A stretch of DNA of 21,005 bases from Haplomitrium mnioides (Eukaryota > Marchantiophyta > Haplomitriopsida > Calobryales). The position numbers and the translations under genes are program-made. Below, one piece after another: positions 8,830 to 18,420 of the stretch. The notes beneath the pieces were generated by a model. It did not search any database and had not been told where the DNA came from. It saw only the letters and a program-made list of their open reading frames with translations. Positions within the stretch are counted from its first letter, which is position 1, and every line of letters begins with the position of its first letter. The DNA lies in NCBI GenBank assembly GCA_049999725.1, contig JBNGIS010009033.1, positions 1-21,005 of the forward strand, written 5' to 3'.

Positions 8830-9420
8830 GCCGAGAGACTCCAAGCTCCCTACTCGGCAGCCTCTCCTTAGTTCTCAGCCGACCGAAAACTCCTTCCAGT
8901 TATCGTATCAGTAACCCTCCGCTCTGGTCCACCGGCAAGGACGAGTTCACCTGGATCGCCCGAGCATCCAGAGCTCACTACTCTGCAACACTCGACGCCC
9001 CTCCAGTCCACCTCCGAATCCCATTGGCCCTATGGAGCTAATACCCCTGCTTCACGTAGCCTTCAATGAATTATCGCCCTGCCTTACCATACGCAATTCC
9101 CTTTTCTTGCTATCGCTGTCACCCCACAATGGCCCGTGAAACGCCGAGACGACTCTAAGCTCCCTACCCGGCAACCTCTCCTTAGTTCTCAGCCGACCGA
9201 AAACTCCTTCCAACTATCGTATCAGTAACCCTCCGCTCTGGTCCACCGGTAAGGACGAGTTCACCTAGATCGCTCGAGCATCCAGAGCTCACTACTCTGC
9301 AACACTCGGTGCCCCTCCAGTCCACCTCCGAATCCCCCTGGCCCCTTGGAGCTAGTAACTCTACTTCACATAGCCTTCACTGAATTATCGCCCTGCCTTA
9401 CCATGCACGAATCTCGTGCT
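8830..9420. repeat. Tandem direct repeat, two units of about 313 bp
   Basis: Unit 1 (8830-9142) and unit 2 (9143 to about 9420) both start GCCGAGA and run parallel with a constant offset of 313-314 bases. Shared blocks include CTTAGTTCTCAGCCGACCG and CATCCAGAGCTCACTACTC. The match fades shortly after the CCTGCCTTACCAT block (ending at 9090 and 9404). Differences between units are scattered single bases, so the duplication is fairly recent. Confidence 0.93.
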
Positions 9421-9830
9421 CCGCAACGCTATATCTCCAACAATTGCCCGTGCATCAACCCCCAAGAACTCGATAAGAAACGATGTATACTCCCCTCGCG
9501 CGCTGCCCCCCGACGCCCGATCCCACGAAAGGTCGTTAATCTTGTTAGCTCCCTAGAGCTGGGAAGAGATGACATGTGGCGTTTGTCAGCTAATCCCATT
9601 GTAACGGACAAGTAGCGCGCACCGCGTGTCCAATAGTTGGTCGAGGAAAAGCCAAGGACAACGGTAACAGCTCCGAAGAATCTTGCGGGAAGAGATTCTG
9701 CAGATTCCTGCAGGAGCAAGTCCAAAGAGGCGCTTCGGAACCGAGTCCCGCAGTGCCCCACGGAACCGACTCCAAGGGATCTCCTTAGATCCCCCCATAG
9801 ATGCTTCTTTCTTCTCCTCGCGCCACGTCG
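9421..9830. other. Gene-free GC-rich stretch between the two repeat arrays
   Basis: Open frames occur on both strands here only because stop codons are rare in GC-rich sequence. The translations share no domain and are dominated by Arg, Ser, Gly and Pro. I see no promoter or RNA gene. Confidence 0.5.
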
Positions 9831-10300
9831 TCCATTGCACCGCCGTCCGACGCCGCCCCGCAATGAGGTAGGCTGACCGTCGCGCTGACTACTCCCTCCG
9901 TAGTTGACACGCACGATGCTCAAGGTTAGGTAAACTCATCTCCTAGCACTGTGTGTCCCGTGAATTGCCTCGGGGTCCCTGGAGTCGCCATGTCCTCCGA
10001 AGGCTGCCGTCCGCCGACGCCCCGCACAAAGGGGTAGGCGGACCATCGCGTAGACCTCCTTCCGATGTTGACCCACGGAACCCCTGCGTGCTTCCCAAGG
10101 CGCCACGTCATCCGAAGGGCGCCGTCCGACACCGCCTCGGAAAGGGGTAGGCGAAACGTCACACGGACCCTTCTTCCGAAGTTGACCTTCGGAAACACCT
10201 CCCGGCTCCTCAGCGCGCCATGTTTTTGAAGCTTTCCACGGACTCCCTGCGCTCGCCACGTCATCCGTAGAACCGCCGCGGACTTCCTCTGCTCGTCGAA
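9831..10300. repeat. Degenerate tandem array, period about 115 bp
   Basis: Units begin with CGCCAYGTCNTCCGNNG-like words at 9831, 9986, 10101, about 10215 (diverged) and 10254. The 9986, 10101 and 10215 starts are 115 and 114 bases apart. Within units, GCCGTCCG, AGGGGTAGGCG and CCGANGTTGACC recur at fixed positions. The first unit is about 40 bases longer and the last is partial. The repeat explains the similar Arg/Gly-rich short frames on the minus strand. Confidence 0.85.
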
Positions 10301-11100
10301 TAAGAACGGTGTTGATGTCGCAATTTCAACGTACCTCCGAAGTAAGAACTACTCGCGCGCTTGAGGCTAGCTTCGTCAACACTTCCAAAAGCTCGTTATA
10401 AGAACTACTAGGCCTTTTTGGACCATTTGCCCCTTTCAAACTTTCTGCCGCACCCCGTCCAACTTTTACCTTTCTGAATGCTGAAGCGACAAGGTGTCAC
10501 CTTTTCGGCGCCGGTAGCTCCTCCGTCGGTCGCACCGGCGTTAGCTTCGTTTTCCGGCCACTCTCATCTCGCTCGTCGATTCGCCGATATATCGTGCTTT
10601 CGCCGTGCCCTTTATTTCTCCCCACCGGATAGGCGCCATATCGCTCTTCTGGCTCAACCTTCTTCACGTTGGACGGTTTGCGCTGGGTCACCGCTTTGCC
10701 ACTAATGTACGTCGTTCGAACCGATTCGCCGATAAGTTGCCTTTTCGCCTTCACTTGCTCTTATTTGGTTAGATTAGTGATCAGCCCCCCTTTCGGCTCT
10801 CCTCTGTGGTTCCTCTTTGGCGAATCTGCACTAGGTCACCCCTTCGGCTTCCGCGCTCCTCCTCCTCTCGGATCTTTGATATATCGCCCTTCCGGCACTC
10901 TCCCGATTTCCTTCGGCTAGGTCTGCGATAAGTCGTTGTTTCATGCACTCCTCCTGGCTCCCCTGTTTGGCTCCTCGCGGGTCCCTCTTAACCGGGGTGT
11001 CCCATGTCGTAAGACAGATCGGAACCCCGCTAAGTGGGCTCTCCACTTAGGGAGGCGACTTTCCGCAAACCCGCGGGCCTCCTGGTGCCGCTACGTCGTC
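10301..11100. other. GC-rich LTR interior with diffuse internal similarity
   Basis: Words such as CGATTCGCCGATA (10575, 10721), GGTCACC and TTCGGC recur without a clean period. This suggests very old internal duplications. No coding sequence is recognised. Confidence 0.4.
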
Positions 11101-11180
11101 CGTGGAATCCCGCGAAGGGCTCTGGAGACGCCACATTTCCGTGGAATCTCGCGGGACCCTTCGGGGACTCCACTCTTCCG
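11101..11180. repeat. Two 40-bp direct repeat units
   Basis: CGTGGAATCCCGCG at 11101 and CGTGGAATCTCGCG at 11140 each lead into a GGG-rich stretch and GGNGAC/GGACTCCAC. The unit resembles the CCACG..CCGTGGAATC words of the nearby 115-bp array and may derive from it. Confidence 0.7.
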
Positions 11181-11739
11181 TCAGGACTTATCGACTCGGA
11201 TGGAGCGTTTGATCAGCCTCTGCAGGTTCGCTCTTGCTTACGGGATCGAGGCGTCCCCCTTCCCTGGCCTTGCTCGCCCTCGTGAAGATCTCCCCTCCTC
11301 CTTACAGCTCCTGATGCTTGTTTCCCGATTTGTGGCCACTGCAGGACACTCGCGATCTGCCTTTCTTCGGAGTGCCTTCGAGCTTCCTTGTTGTTGATCC
11401 CTTATTCTTCCTCCTGCGATCGCCTCACCATGGGCGGCTGCTCTATTCGTTCTCCCAAGCTCCCATCCCCGCATTCTCCTTAGGCCCACGGATTCCCGCT
11501 GGCGTGCTTTGAAATTGAGAATGGGGCCCCTCCCCTGGCTGGCGATCACTGCTCTCCTTCCTCCTCCCCTCCGCCATGATCATGTTTCCCTCCCAGGACT
11601 CATGCACCCTGCTCTTATCAGTTGTTTGAGGTAATCAGCTGTTCTTGAGAGCCTTCACACTCGCAAACGGAACAATATGGCTAGTGGTGCTTCTGATTTC
11701 GTGAATTCAACTTTAGTGCTCCAAACTACCGGCTGATAG

Positions 11740-12540
11740 TTATGGATTTCGAAGTTGATGGATTATTAGATGAGTTAGTTTTAGTATTCTTGGTCAATAT
11801 TTATGTTTTTAGTAAATCTGAGATCGAGCATTGTTCTCATCTCAAGCAAGTATTGCAAAGAATACATAAATAAAAGCTTTATTGAAAGAGGTCCAAATGT
11901 GGATTTTGGAAGCACGAGGTGACTTATATAATGCATAAGTTGTCTGTATATGTTACTAAAATAGAGGAAGAGAAGATTAAGGCTATAGTAGAGCTGCCAA
12001 TATCAAAACATAAAAGTAGTGTTAGAACGTTCAATTGATTAGCAAGCTTTTATAGATGGTTTATCTATTGCTATGCACACATTACAACACTACTTACACA
12101 CCTGCTAAATAATTAGGTCAAGTTTTAATAGACTACCAAAAAGCAAGTGACATTTCAACAACTCTAAGAATCAGTCCTTCTTTGTTATATTTTACAACCA
12201 TATTATTTATAGGCGTGTTGTATAGTTGATTTTGATGCATCTAATGTTGCTATATGAGTAGTGTTACAATAAGAATTGAAGTATAGACTTCATCTGATTG
12301 CCTTCATAGCATACCAATTAAATTGAGCAAAGAAAAATTATTTTGCAAAGAATTAAAAACAATGAGCAATGGTTATGCCACAAATTATTGGAGATACTGT
12401 CCTATCGAGAAATCAGTAATTATGTGTATAAATCACAAACTCTTATTGCAATCAACTCATTTGGAACATATCAAAGTTCCTCGTCATTATAAAGAAAATC
12501 AATTGCATCCCATTGATATCAAGTTAGAGTAAAAGCAAAG
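11740..12540 (+). pseudogene. Gypsy remnant B: RT C-terminus and RNase H
   Basis: This + strand match begins just before the RT catalytic box, where the -x-DD residues are replaced (LVNIYVFSKSE, about 11787-11820). It continues through HLKQVLQRI, the CGFWKHEV segment, the thumb/connection and RNase H (CIVDFDASN, about 12220). It ends with the typical LLQSTHLEHIKVPRHY stretch near 12440-12490. Stops and frame changes are frequent (for example about 11870, 12030 and 12250). The N-terminal RT is missing at the junction with the GC-rich block near 11672-11740. It is diverged from, but clearly related to, remnant A. Confidence 0.85.
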
Positions 12541-13620
12541 AAGTTTCCATACCATTCCAATTGCATTATCACATATATCAAATCATTAATTAATATGAGA
12601 TACCTTGGAGGCAACAATTCTCACCATACAATGTCTTGATAAAACAACTAATAAAGGTTGCAAGCAAAAATTGCAAGAAGATACATTCTTTAGCCATGTT
12701 CGAGCACGATTTGAGATACAAGATAAGTACAATGTTTTTCTTATTAGAGAAGGTTTTATTTAACAAGGTAATCAACTCTATTCCAACATGATGCTTTGCT
12801 TTGTTTCGCTCATTTATTTAGAAAACATACGATATTCAAATCTCAATGTATCTTAGAGTAGAAAGGACTATGAAGTTAATTCAATGCACTTGGTGGTGGT
12901 CAAACCAATTATGAACGTTTATGCATTTTTCGTTATTGTAAAAGTTGTCAACAAATTAAAGTTTCTAGTAAGAAACTAATTAGGTTTTTGCAACCACTTC
13001 TAGTTTCTATTGCTTTTTGAAAATATGTAAGTTTGGATATTGTCACTTTCTTTCTAGTTACGACTGATAGGTTTACTACAATTATCGTGTTTATTGATAA
13101 ACTCAACAAACAAATTCATTTAGTGCTAATAATGGATTGAATAGATATTATAACACTGGAAAAATCTACTTTGATGTTATCTTTTGTTATTGTCAAACAT
13201 CTAAGGCGTTAATCTTTGATAGAGTTCCATATAGAGTATAAATTTTTGGTGAGAGTTGTTTATACTTTTGGGAACAAGATCTATATGTCTACTTCTTCAT
13301 CATCTTCAAATAGATGATCAAACAAAGCACACTAAATGTATTATGGAGGATATGCTTTGAGTGTTTTTCAACATCTATCATACAGATTGGGGTAGTTTCT
13401 TATTGATTGTGGAGTTTTTCTACAACAACTCCAAGAAAATAAAGTAAAAATAAAACACACTAACTATATTGTAGAGGATTTGCTTTGAGTGTTTGTTAAT
13501 ATCTATCATACTAATTAGGATAGTTTCTTATCGATTGTGGAGTTTGTCTACAACAACTCCAAACAAACAAGTATTGAGTTTTCTCATTTCTCTCTAAATA
13601 CAAGTCAACATTCTTTTGTT
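12541..13620 (+). pseudogene. Gypsy remnant B: linker and integrase
   Basis: The linker to integrase runs to about 12840 (RARFEIQDKYNVFLIREGF, around 12690-12755). The zinc-binding region follows (TMKLIQ, then KSCQQIK-like residues at about 12870-12965). The integrase core has TTIIVFIDKLNKQIHL near 13077-13120 and the later EDML...YNNS segment. The frame is broken many times. The integrase C-terminus and any chromodomain are not recognisable beyond about 13620. A tandem duplication disrupts the core (13325-13563). The motif style differs from the minus-strand element at 17.6-18.4 kb, so this is another gypsy lineage or an older branch. Confidence 0.8.
13325..13563 (+). repeat. Tandem duplication of about 128 bp inside integrase remnant B
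   Basis: Both copies carry GCTTTGAGTGTTT (13353 and 13482), ATCTATCATAC, GTTTCTTAT-GATTGTGGAGTTT and CTACAACAACTCC (13421-13432 and 13549-13560) in the same order, with an offset of 128-129. It duplicates the EDML-to-YNNS part of integrase, so the copy cannot be functional. Confidence 0.92.
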
Positions 13621-13904
13621 TCTAATGGTTTACTTTCTTCTCTATGCTAAAATTGTTCATAGCACTTCCAGTTTTTTCTATTACTTATCTTCTTATGTGC
13701 AAGGTGCTTTTTGGTAAAAGAACTCAAAGATAACTCTAATAGAGTTATTCAACCAAATACCAATAAGGAATGCAAAGGCTAATAAGCCAAACAAAAGCCA
13801 AGAAAACAAACATCCCAAGAACACAAGCGAATTGAGAGGAACTCCAAAATGAAGAGTTGGACAATGAAGCACTTCTATTAAGACTTGAGAAGAAGTTTTC
13901 ATCC
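13621..13904. other. Unassigned stretch between remnant B and the palindrome
   Basis: I find no convincing domain on either strand. It is A-rich on + and may be a decayed gypsy 3' end or an insertion. The open frame on minus (13693-13938) has a hydrophobic, motif-free translation. Confidence 0.4.
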
Positions 13905-15276
13905 TACTTATGAGGGAGCAAACGAGTAGAAGATTCACGATTTGGTCTTATAACGCCTTATTTCTTTGAGTTCTTGAAAGTTTATGTTTTATGAAGAAGA
14001 AAATTAGTGAAAAAATGTTCATTTAAGACAAAGTACAAGTGCAAAGCTGATTTGAGGACTTGACTAAATATTGCTAGAAGTTTCATGTTCATATTGTTGT
14101 CGAGACGATAGGCTTAGGCCAAACATTCAAGCTATAATTGAAGAGCCAATTCTACTCCAAATGAAGAGTTCTTTGACTTGGTAGAAAGATTTTCTTAAGA
14201 ACTTTCCAATGAGCTATCACATGGCCATTTTGGTTGAAAAATAAGGAATTTAGTTGCAAATGCAAGATGAGTGAAGTTATGTGCATCCAAAGATTAGATT
14301 CAAAAAAGAAAAGCATTCAAAAAAAGTTTGAATATGAAAGTAACCAAAGATCAAAGTTTGAATCAAAAGAAAGAAAAATTTTGGAAATGGATTTATAAGG
14401 GAACTTTGGATGAAATCAGAATCGGATTTGGAGGAAACTTCAAACAACTTTTTGTATAAGAAAAAATGATTGTTTTAAGACAAATACTAATGTTCACGTT
14501 TGAAGGGGAAATTCTAATCCAAATGAAAAATTCTTCGGCTTGTTGGAAAGGTCTTTTTAAGAGCTATTATAGGCAACTTTTGAGTGAGAAATAAGGATAC
14601 AAACATCATTACAATATTGTTGCATAAAGCTTCTTAATGAAGACTTTGTTGGAAAATCCGATTTGAGAATTTGGATGTTCCTTTTGATAAAAGAAGCATT
14701 GCATTGATTTGCTAAAAGGTGCAACATTTAAGAAAGATCAGAACTTTGAAATGTAAAAATTGAATGTTGGAAATCAATGAAGTCATTGCCTCATTTTTGT
14801 ACTACAAAATTTTGTAATGGGTTGTCTTGTTGTTGTCTGTTTATCTTTTGAAAGTAAGCAATAGAGAGGAGAGGCCCAGGAAGGGATTCAATCAAGGCAA
14901 AGTTGAGCTCAAGTTGATCTTAGAGCCTACTTGATTTGTTTATGAAAGTAGGAGCTTTGTTAAATATGCATAAGAGCTAGGTGAGGTGTGAGGAAAACTA
15001 ACCTTTCAAATTGACGTATAGGCAAGGTTGGGCTTTGGTCAACGGGCTGAAAGTCATCACATCTAGCCTAAGCAATTGTTTAAGGTGTTGTCTTAGTTCC
15101 AAAATCATAAGTCGTAGCAACATTGGGAAGAGAAGAAGAAAAAAGACAAGATTTCCAAGAGCAAGAAAGAAAGATGCTCCAAGCTTGAATTTTACAAGGA
15201 TGTGATTTCCTTGAGAGTCATACAAAGCTATATAACATTGCCATTTATTAGAATTAGAAACAAACATTCGAAAGCA
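13905..15276 (+). mobile_element. Truncated gypsy LTR, left arm of the palindrome
   Basis: This is the reverse complement of 15318-16695 over its full length. It is in + orientation and lacks the first about 380 bases of the LTR seen at 16696-17074. It ends near CATTCGAAAGCA (15275-15276), where homology with the other arm stops, as expected at an LTR end. A sub-repeat occurs within the arm: the block around CTCCAAATGAAGAGTTCTT (14150s) recurs around TCCAAATGAAAAATTCTTC (14517) about 365 bases later. It may be a solo LTR fragment or the end of another copy of the same family. No coding sequence. Confidence 0.75.
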
Positions 15277-15317
15277 TAAAGATTCAAAGAGCCACAAGTT
15301 AGAAGATAATATTTTTG
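15277..15317. other. Spacer at the centre of the palindrome
   Basis: About 41 bases between the two convergent LTR ends. It would be the loop of a hairpin. I see no target-site duplication in it. Confidence 0.7.
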
Positions 15318-17074
15318 TGTTCGAATGTTTGTTCCTAATTCTAATAAATAGCAGCGTTATTTAGCTTCGTGCGACTCTTAAGGAAATTGCATATTTTTGC
15401 AAAATTCAAGCTTGGAGCACCTTTTGTTCATACTCTCGAAAATCTTTTCTTTCTTCTTCATCTCTTCCTAATGTTGTTGCGATTTACGATTTTGGAATTA
15501 AAACAACACCTTGAGAAATTGCCTAGGCGAGATGTGATGACCTTCAGCCCATTGACCAAAGCCTAACCTTGCCTATCTACCAATTTGCAAGATTACTTTT
15601 CCTCAGACCTCGTCTAGCCCTTAAGCATATTTAATAAGGCTCCTACTTTCACAAATCAATTAGGTAGGTTTTATGATCAACTCGAGCTCAACTCTGCCTT
15701 GATTGACTCCCTTCTTGGGCCTCTCCTCTTTCTTGCACACTTTCAAAAGATATATATGTAGCAACAAGACAACCATTACAAAATTTCATAGTACAAATAT
15801 GAGGCAACAACTTCATTGATTTCCAACATTCAATTTATATATTTCAAATTTTTTATTTTTGTGAAATGTTGCACCTTTAGACAAATCAACACAATGCTTC
15901 TTGTATTAGAAGGAACATTTGAATTCTCAAATGGGATTTGCCGATGAAGTCTTCATCAAGTAAAATTTCTGCAGCAATATTGCCATGATGATTGCATCCT
16001 TGTTTATTACTTAAGGATTGCATGTAATAGCCTTTGAAAAGGCCTTTCCAACAAGCCAAGGAATTTCTCATTTAGACTAGAATTGCCCATTCAAATGTGT
16101 ACATTAGTATCTGTCAAAAAACAATTATTTTTCCTTATCCGAAAAGTTGTTCAAAGTTTCCTCCAAATCCAATTTTGATTTCATCCAAAGTTCCCTTTCT
16201 GAATATGTATCCAAAACTATGCCTTTTTCTGATTTCAACTTTGATCTTTGATTGCTTCCAAATCTGAACTTTTTTATCGGATGCACTTCTTTTCTGAATC
16301 TGATATTTGGATGCACATAACTCCAGTCATCTTGCAATTGTGATTGTGTTCTTATTTTTCAATTAAAATAGTTGTGTGATAGCTCGTTGGAAATATCTTG
16401 AGAAAAGCTTTCTATTTAGTCAAAAGAAAAATTCATTTGGAGTAGAATTAACTCTTCAATTACATCCCAAATGTCTTTCTTGAACCTATCATCTCTACAA
16501 CAATCTGAATATGGAACTTTTAGCAACAATTAGTCAAGTCTTCAAAGTAGTTGTGCACTTGTCTTTTGCCTAAAATAAACATTTTTTTTATTAATTTTCT
16601 TCTCCATAAAACATAAGCTTTCAAGAACTCAAAGAAATAAGAAGTTAGGAGGCTAAATCATAAATCTTCTACTTGTTTTCTCCCTCATTTTACTTCCTTT
16701 CTTTACATGTCTCTCTCTCTCTCTCACACACTGATTGGACCACCTTTTACGTTTATTCTCCTTCTTCTACGTGTACTTATCTTTAAAATCTTCCATTTCT
16801 CTTTAGTTCTTATTCTGCCACATGTCATTATCTTAGAGCCTTCTATTTGCTTTAATCCTTCACTTGCAACGTGTCATTATCCTCTTCTAAAGTAGTCTTT
16901 CTAGACTTTCTCTTTCACTTTAATTCGTTGAGTTTTTCTCCTCTTGCCATGTGTCAATTTCTCTATAATAGTAACCAATTTTTGATATGCTAACTTAGTA
17001 ATAGCTTTCTAGACATATTTGACTATAAATCTTCTATTATTAGCTATTGCTTACTAAAATCAGAGACTGTTACA
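15318..17074 (-). mobile_element. 3' LTR of the minus-strand gypsy element, right arm of the palindrome
   Basis: On minus the LTR starts TGTAACAG at 17074, directly after a polypurine tract, and ends CGAACA at 15318, giving TG...CA ends and a length of about 1.76 kb. The part 15318-16695 pairs with the left arm; 16696-17074 is the 5' end of U3 and is unique here. It has a (TC)8 microsatellite at 16710-16725. Short open frames on either strand (for example 15369-15566, 16125-16337, 16707-16895) have no domain and are by-products. The LTR should carry the promoter and polyadenylation signal, but I cannot place them. Confidence 0.8.
16710..16725. repeat. (TC)8 microsatellite
   Basis: Eight TC units followed by a short CA run, inside U3 of the gypsy LTR. 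On the LTR's own strand it is a GA repeat. Confidence 0.9.
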
Positions 17075-17088
17075 ATCCTTCCCATTTT
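17075..17088 (-). promoter_or_regulatory. Polypurine tract of the minus-strand gypsy element
   Basis: On minus this reads AAAATGGGAAGGAT and abuts the TGTAACA LTR start. It follows the chromodomain tail immediately, as in plant chromoviruses where pol runs almost to the PPT. Confidence 0.8.
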
Positions 17089-17149
17089 AAGAGGCAACGT
17101 CCTCGTTGCAAGTAAGAGAGTTCTCAAAAGAGTGAGCAAGCGCATATGC

Positions 17150-17600
17150 GTTAGCCAAATTCTTCAAGGGCTTTTAAGTAGCTTCGTAAAAGGGGTACCC
17201 TTTCCAATGAACCAAATATTCCACAATCTCACAACGGCTAGGACGCCTTGTACATTTCTTCAAGAGTTGTTCAACCTCAGACTCTTCATAACCATCAATA
17301 ATGGAGGAGGTTTTTGGGTACTTATAAAATAGAAAGAACAAGGAACAAAAGCTTGTAGTAAAGAGACTTGAAAAACTAGATGAATCTTCATGTGATAAGG
17401 TAAAACCAACTAATAGGCTACTTCTCCAACGTAAGAAAAGATAGAAAAAAAAGCCAATAAAACGAGCACTAAGCTTATGACAATGAAGAAAAGAAAGATT
17501 GGAAGTGGAGAGCCAGACTTAGTTACCTACAACAAAAGTCACCTCCCAACAATGAGCATCAGCATATTGCTTTTGCCAACTACAAGCCATTTCAAGGTTG
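17150..17600 (-). pseudogene. Integrase C-terminal domain and chromodomain of the gypsy element
   Basis: On minus, 17600 to about 17300 covers the integrase tail (KQYADAH, then VWLSTSNL and related residues, across frames). A chromodomain follows at about 17290-17150: EVEQLLKK, then YLVHWKGYP, then EAT and NLANA. Chromodomains of this class are thought to direct integration to marked heterochromatin. The aromatic residues of YLVHWKGY are kept, but the codon after EAT, normally Trp, is a stop (TAA on minus at 17174-17176). The tail continues to the PPT. Confidence 0.82.
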
Positions 17601-18420
17601 GCATTGGCTTGTCAAATGCAGTGGTGTAGACGATGAAGAAAATCATTAGCACCTGAACTCTTGGAGGTTGACGGTGATGCAGAATGAAGACTAGAGATCA
17701 TGGTTGGATGCTCACCAAACATCACAAAGAAAGGTATGGCTCTTGTAGAACTGTTGATAGAATTATTGTAAGAAAACTCTATAAAAGGTAGTAGCAAATC
17801 CCATTTCTCTTTATCTTCTAAGGTAAATGCTTGCAACATATCCATTCAATTTGATCATCAGATTCAGGGTGGTATGCAGTAGACATAACTAATTTGGTTT
17901 TTAACAGACCAAATATTATGCCAAAATATGTTAGTGAGCTGAGTCCCACGGTAAGAAATAATTACTTTAGAGAGACCATGATGAGAGTACATTACTTTCA
18001 AGTAAATGTGAGCTAACTCAAGTGTTGTCATTGACTTGGTCATTGGACAAATATGGATCATTTTGCTTAGTTTGTTCACAAAAACAATAATAGCGTCATA
18101 ACATGTAGAAGTACATGGTAGCTCGTTCACAATGTTCCTACTCACATGTTCCCATCGTCAATTGGAGATGAGAAGTGGTTGTAGTAAGCCTCCACGTTTA
18201 AGATTGGTGGATTTTTTCTATTGACAAGCTAAACAACTTCGAATAGATGCCTAAATATCTTGGTGCATCTTAGGCCAATAATAAACACGTTGAAGATTGT
18301 CCAATGTCTTCTTGATTCTAACATATCCACCAATTGCAGAATCATGTACCTCATGCAAAACTTCGGAGAAAAGCTTGATATTATTAGAGACCCATACATT
18401 GTCTTGGAAGAAAATCAAAC
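17601..18420 (-). pseudogene. Integrase of the gypsy element
   Basis: On minus this runs from a zinc-binding module (RSCLACQ near 18235, cysteines kept) through the core (YDAIIVFVNKLSKM, HHGLSKVII) to the EFSYNNS and FFVMFGEHP stretch at 17700-17790. The first catalytic Asp position reads Asn (SRNIV, codon 18134-18136) and the second reads Tyr (IISYRG, codon 17951-17953). The Glu after the SDDQI stretch is kept. A frame break near 17860 separates two open parts. It is catalytically dead by inspection. Confidence 0.85.

Larger units (their letters stand above)
8314..11672 (-). mobile_element. Candidate long GC-rich LTR of a minus-strand retroelement
   Basis: From about 8500 to 11600 the sequence is far richer in G+C and CpG than the rest of the window. 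The low-coordinate end starts TGTGTCAAGG, four bases from the primer-binding site. The high-coordinate end is proposed at CGGAACA (11666-11672), where AT-rich gypsy sequence resumes soon after. This gives an LTR of about 3.36 kb on minus. It contains three sets of tandem repeats (entries at 8830, 9831 and 11101), a common feature of long plant LTRs. Frames of up to 164 codons on both strands have only repetitive Arg/Gly/Ser-rich content and no domain. The LTR reading rests on one end plus the PBS; the second LTR is not in the window, and the 11672 boundary is a guess to within tens of bases. It could instead be a satellite-like or host GC-rich region. Confidence 0.5.

Noticed and set aside
9429-9923. 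164-codon open frame on minus in the GC-rich block
   Set aside because: Translation is low-complexity Arg/Gly/Ser with no domain, several other frames are open at the same place, and the 115-bp tandem repeat starts within it. Stop codons are simply rare at this base composition.
9926-11549. Several overlapping 60-153 codon frames on both strands
   Set aside because: All lie in the candidate LTR with tandem repeats, none shows a recognised motif, and they overlap one another on opposite strands.
14998-15566. Two similar proteins encoded on opposite strands (14998-15297 minus, 15369-15566 plus)
   Set aside because: Their similarity (shared DVMTFSPLTKA) is a direct result of the LTR palindrome and does not show a protein family. 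Both lie inside LTR sequence.
13905-16695. Foldback (snapback) DNA transposon
   Set aside because: The right arm runs without a break into a TG...CA LTR end, a polypurine tract and a chromodomain, so LTR origin explains it better. I kept the foldback idea only as a test.
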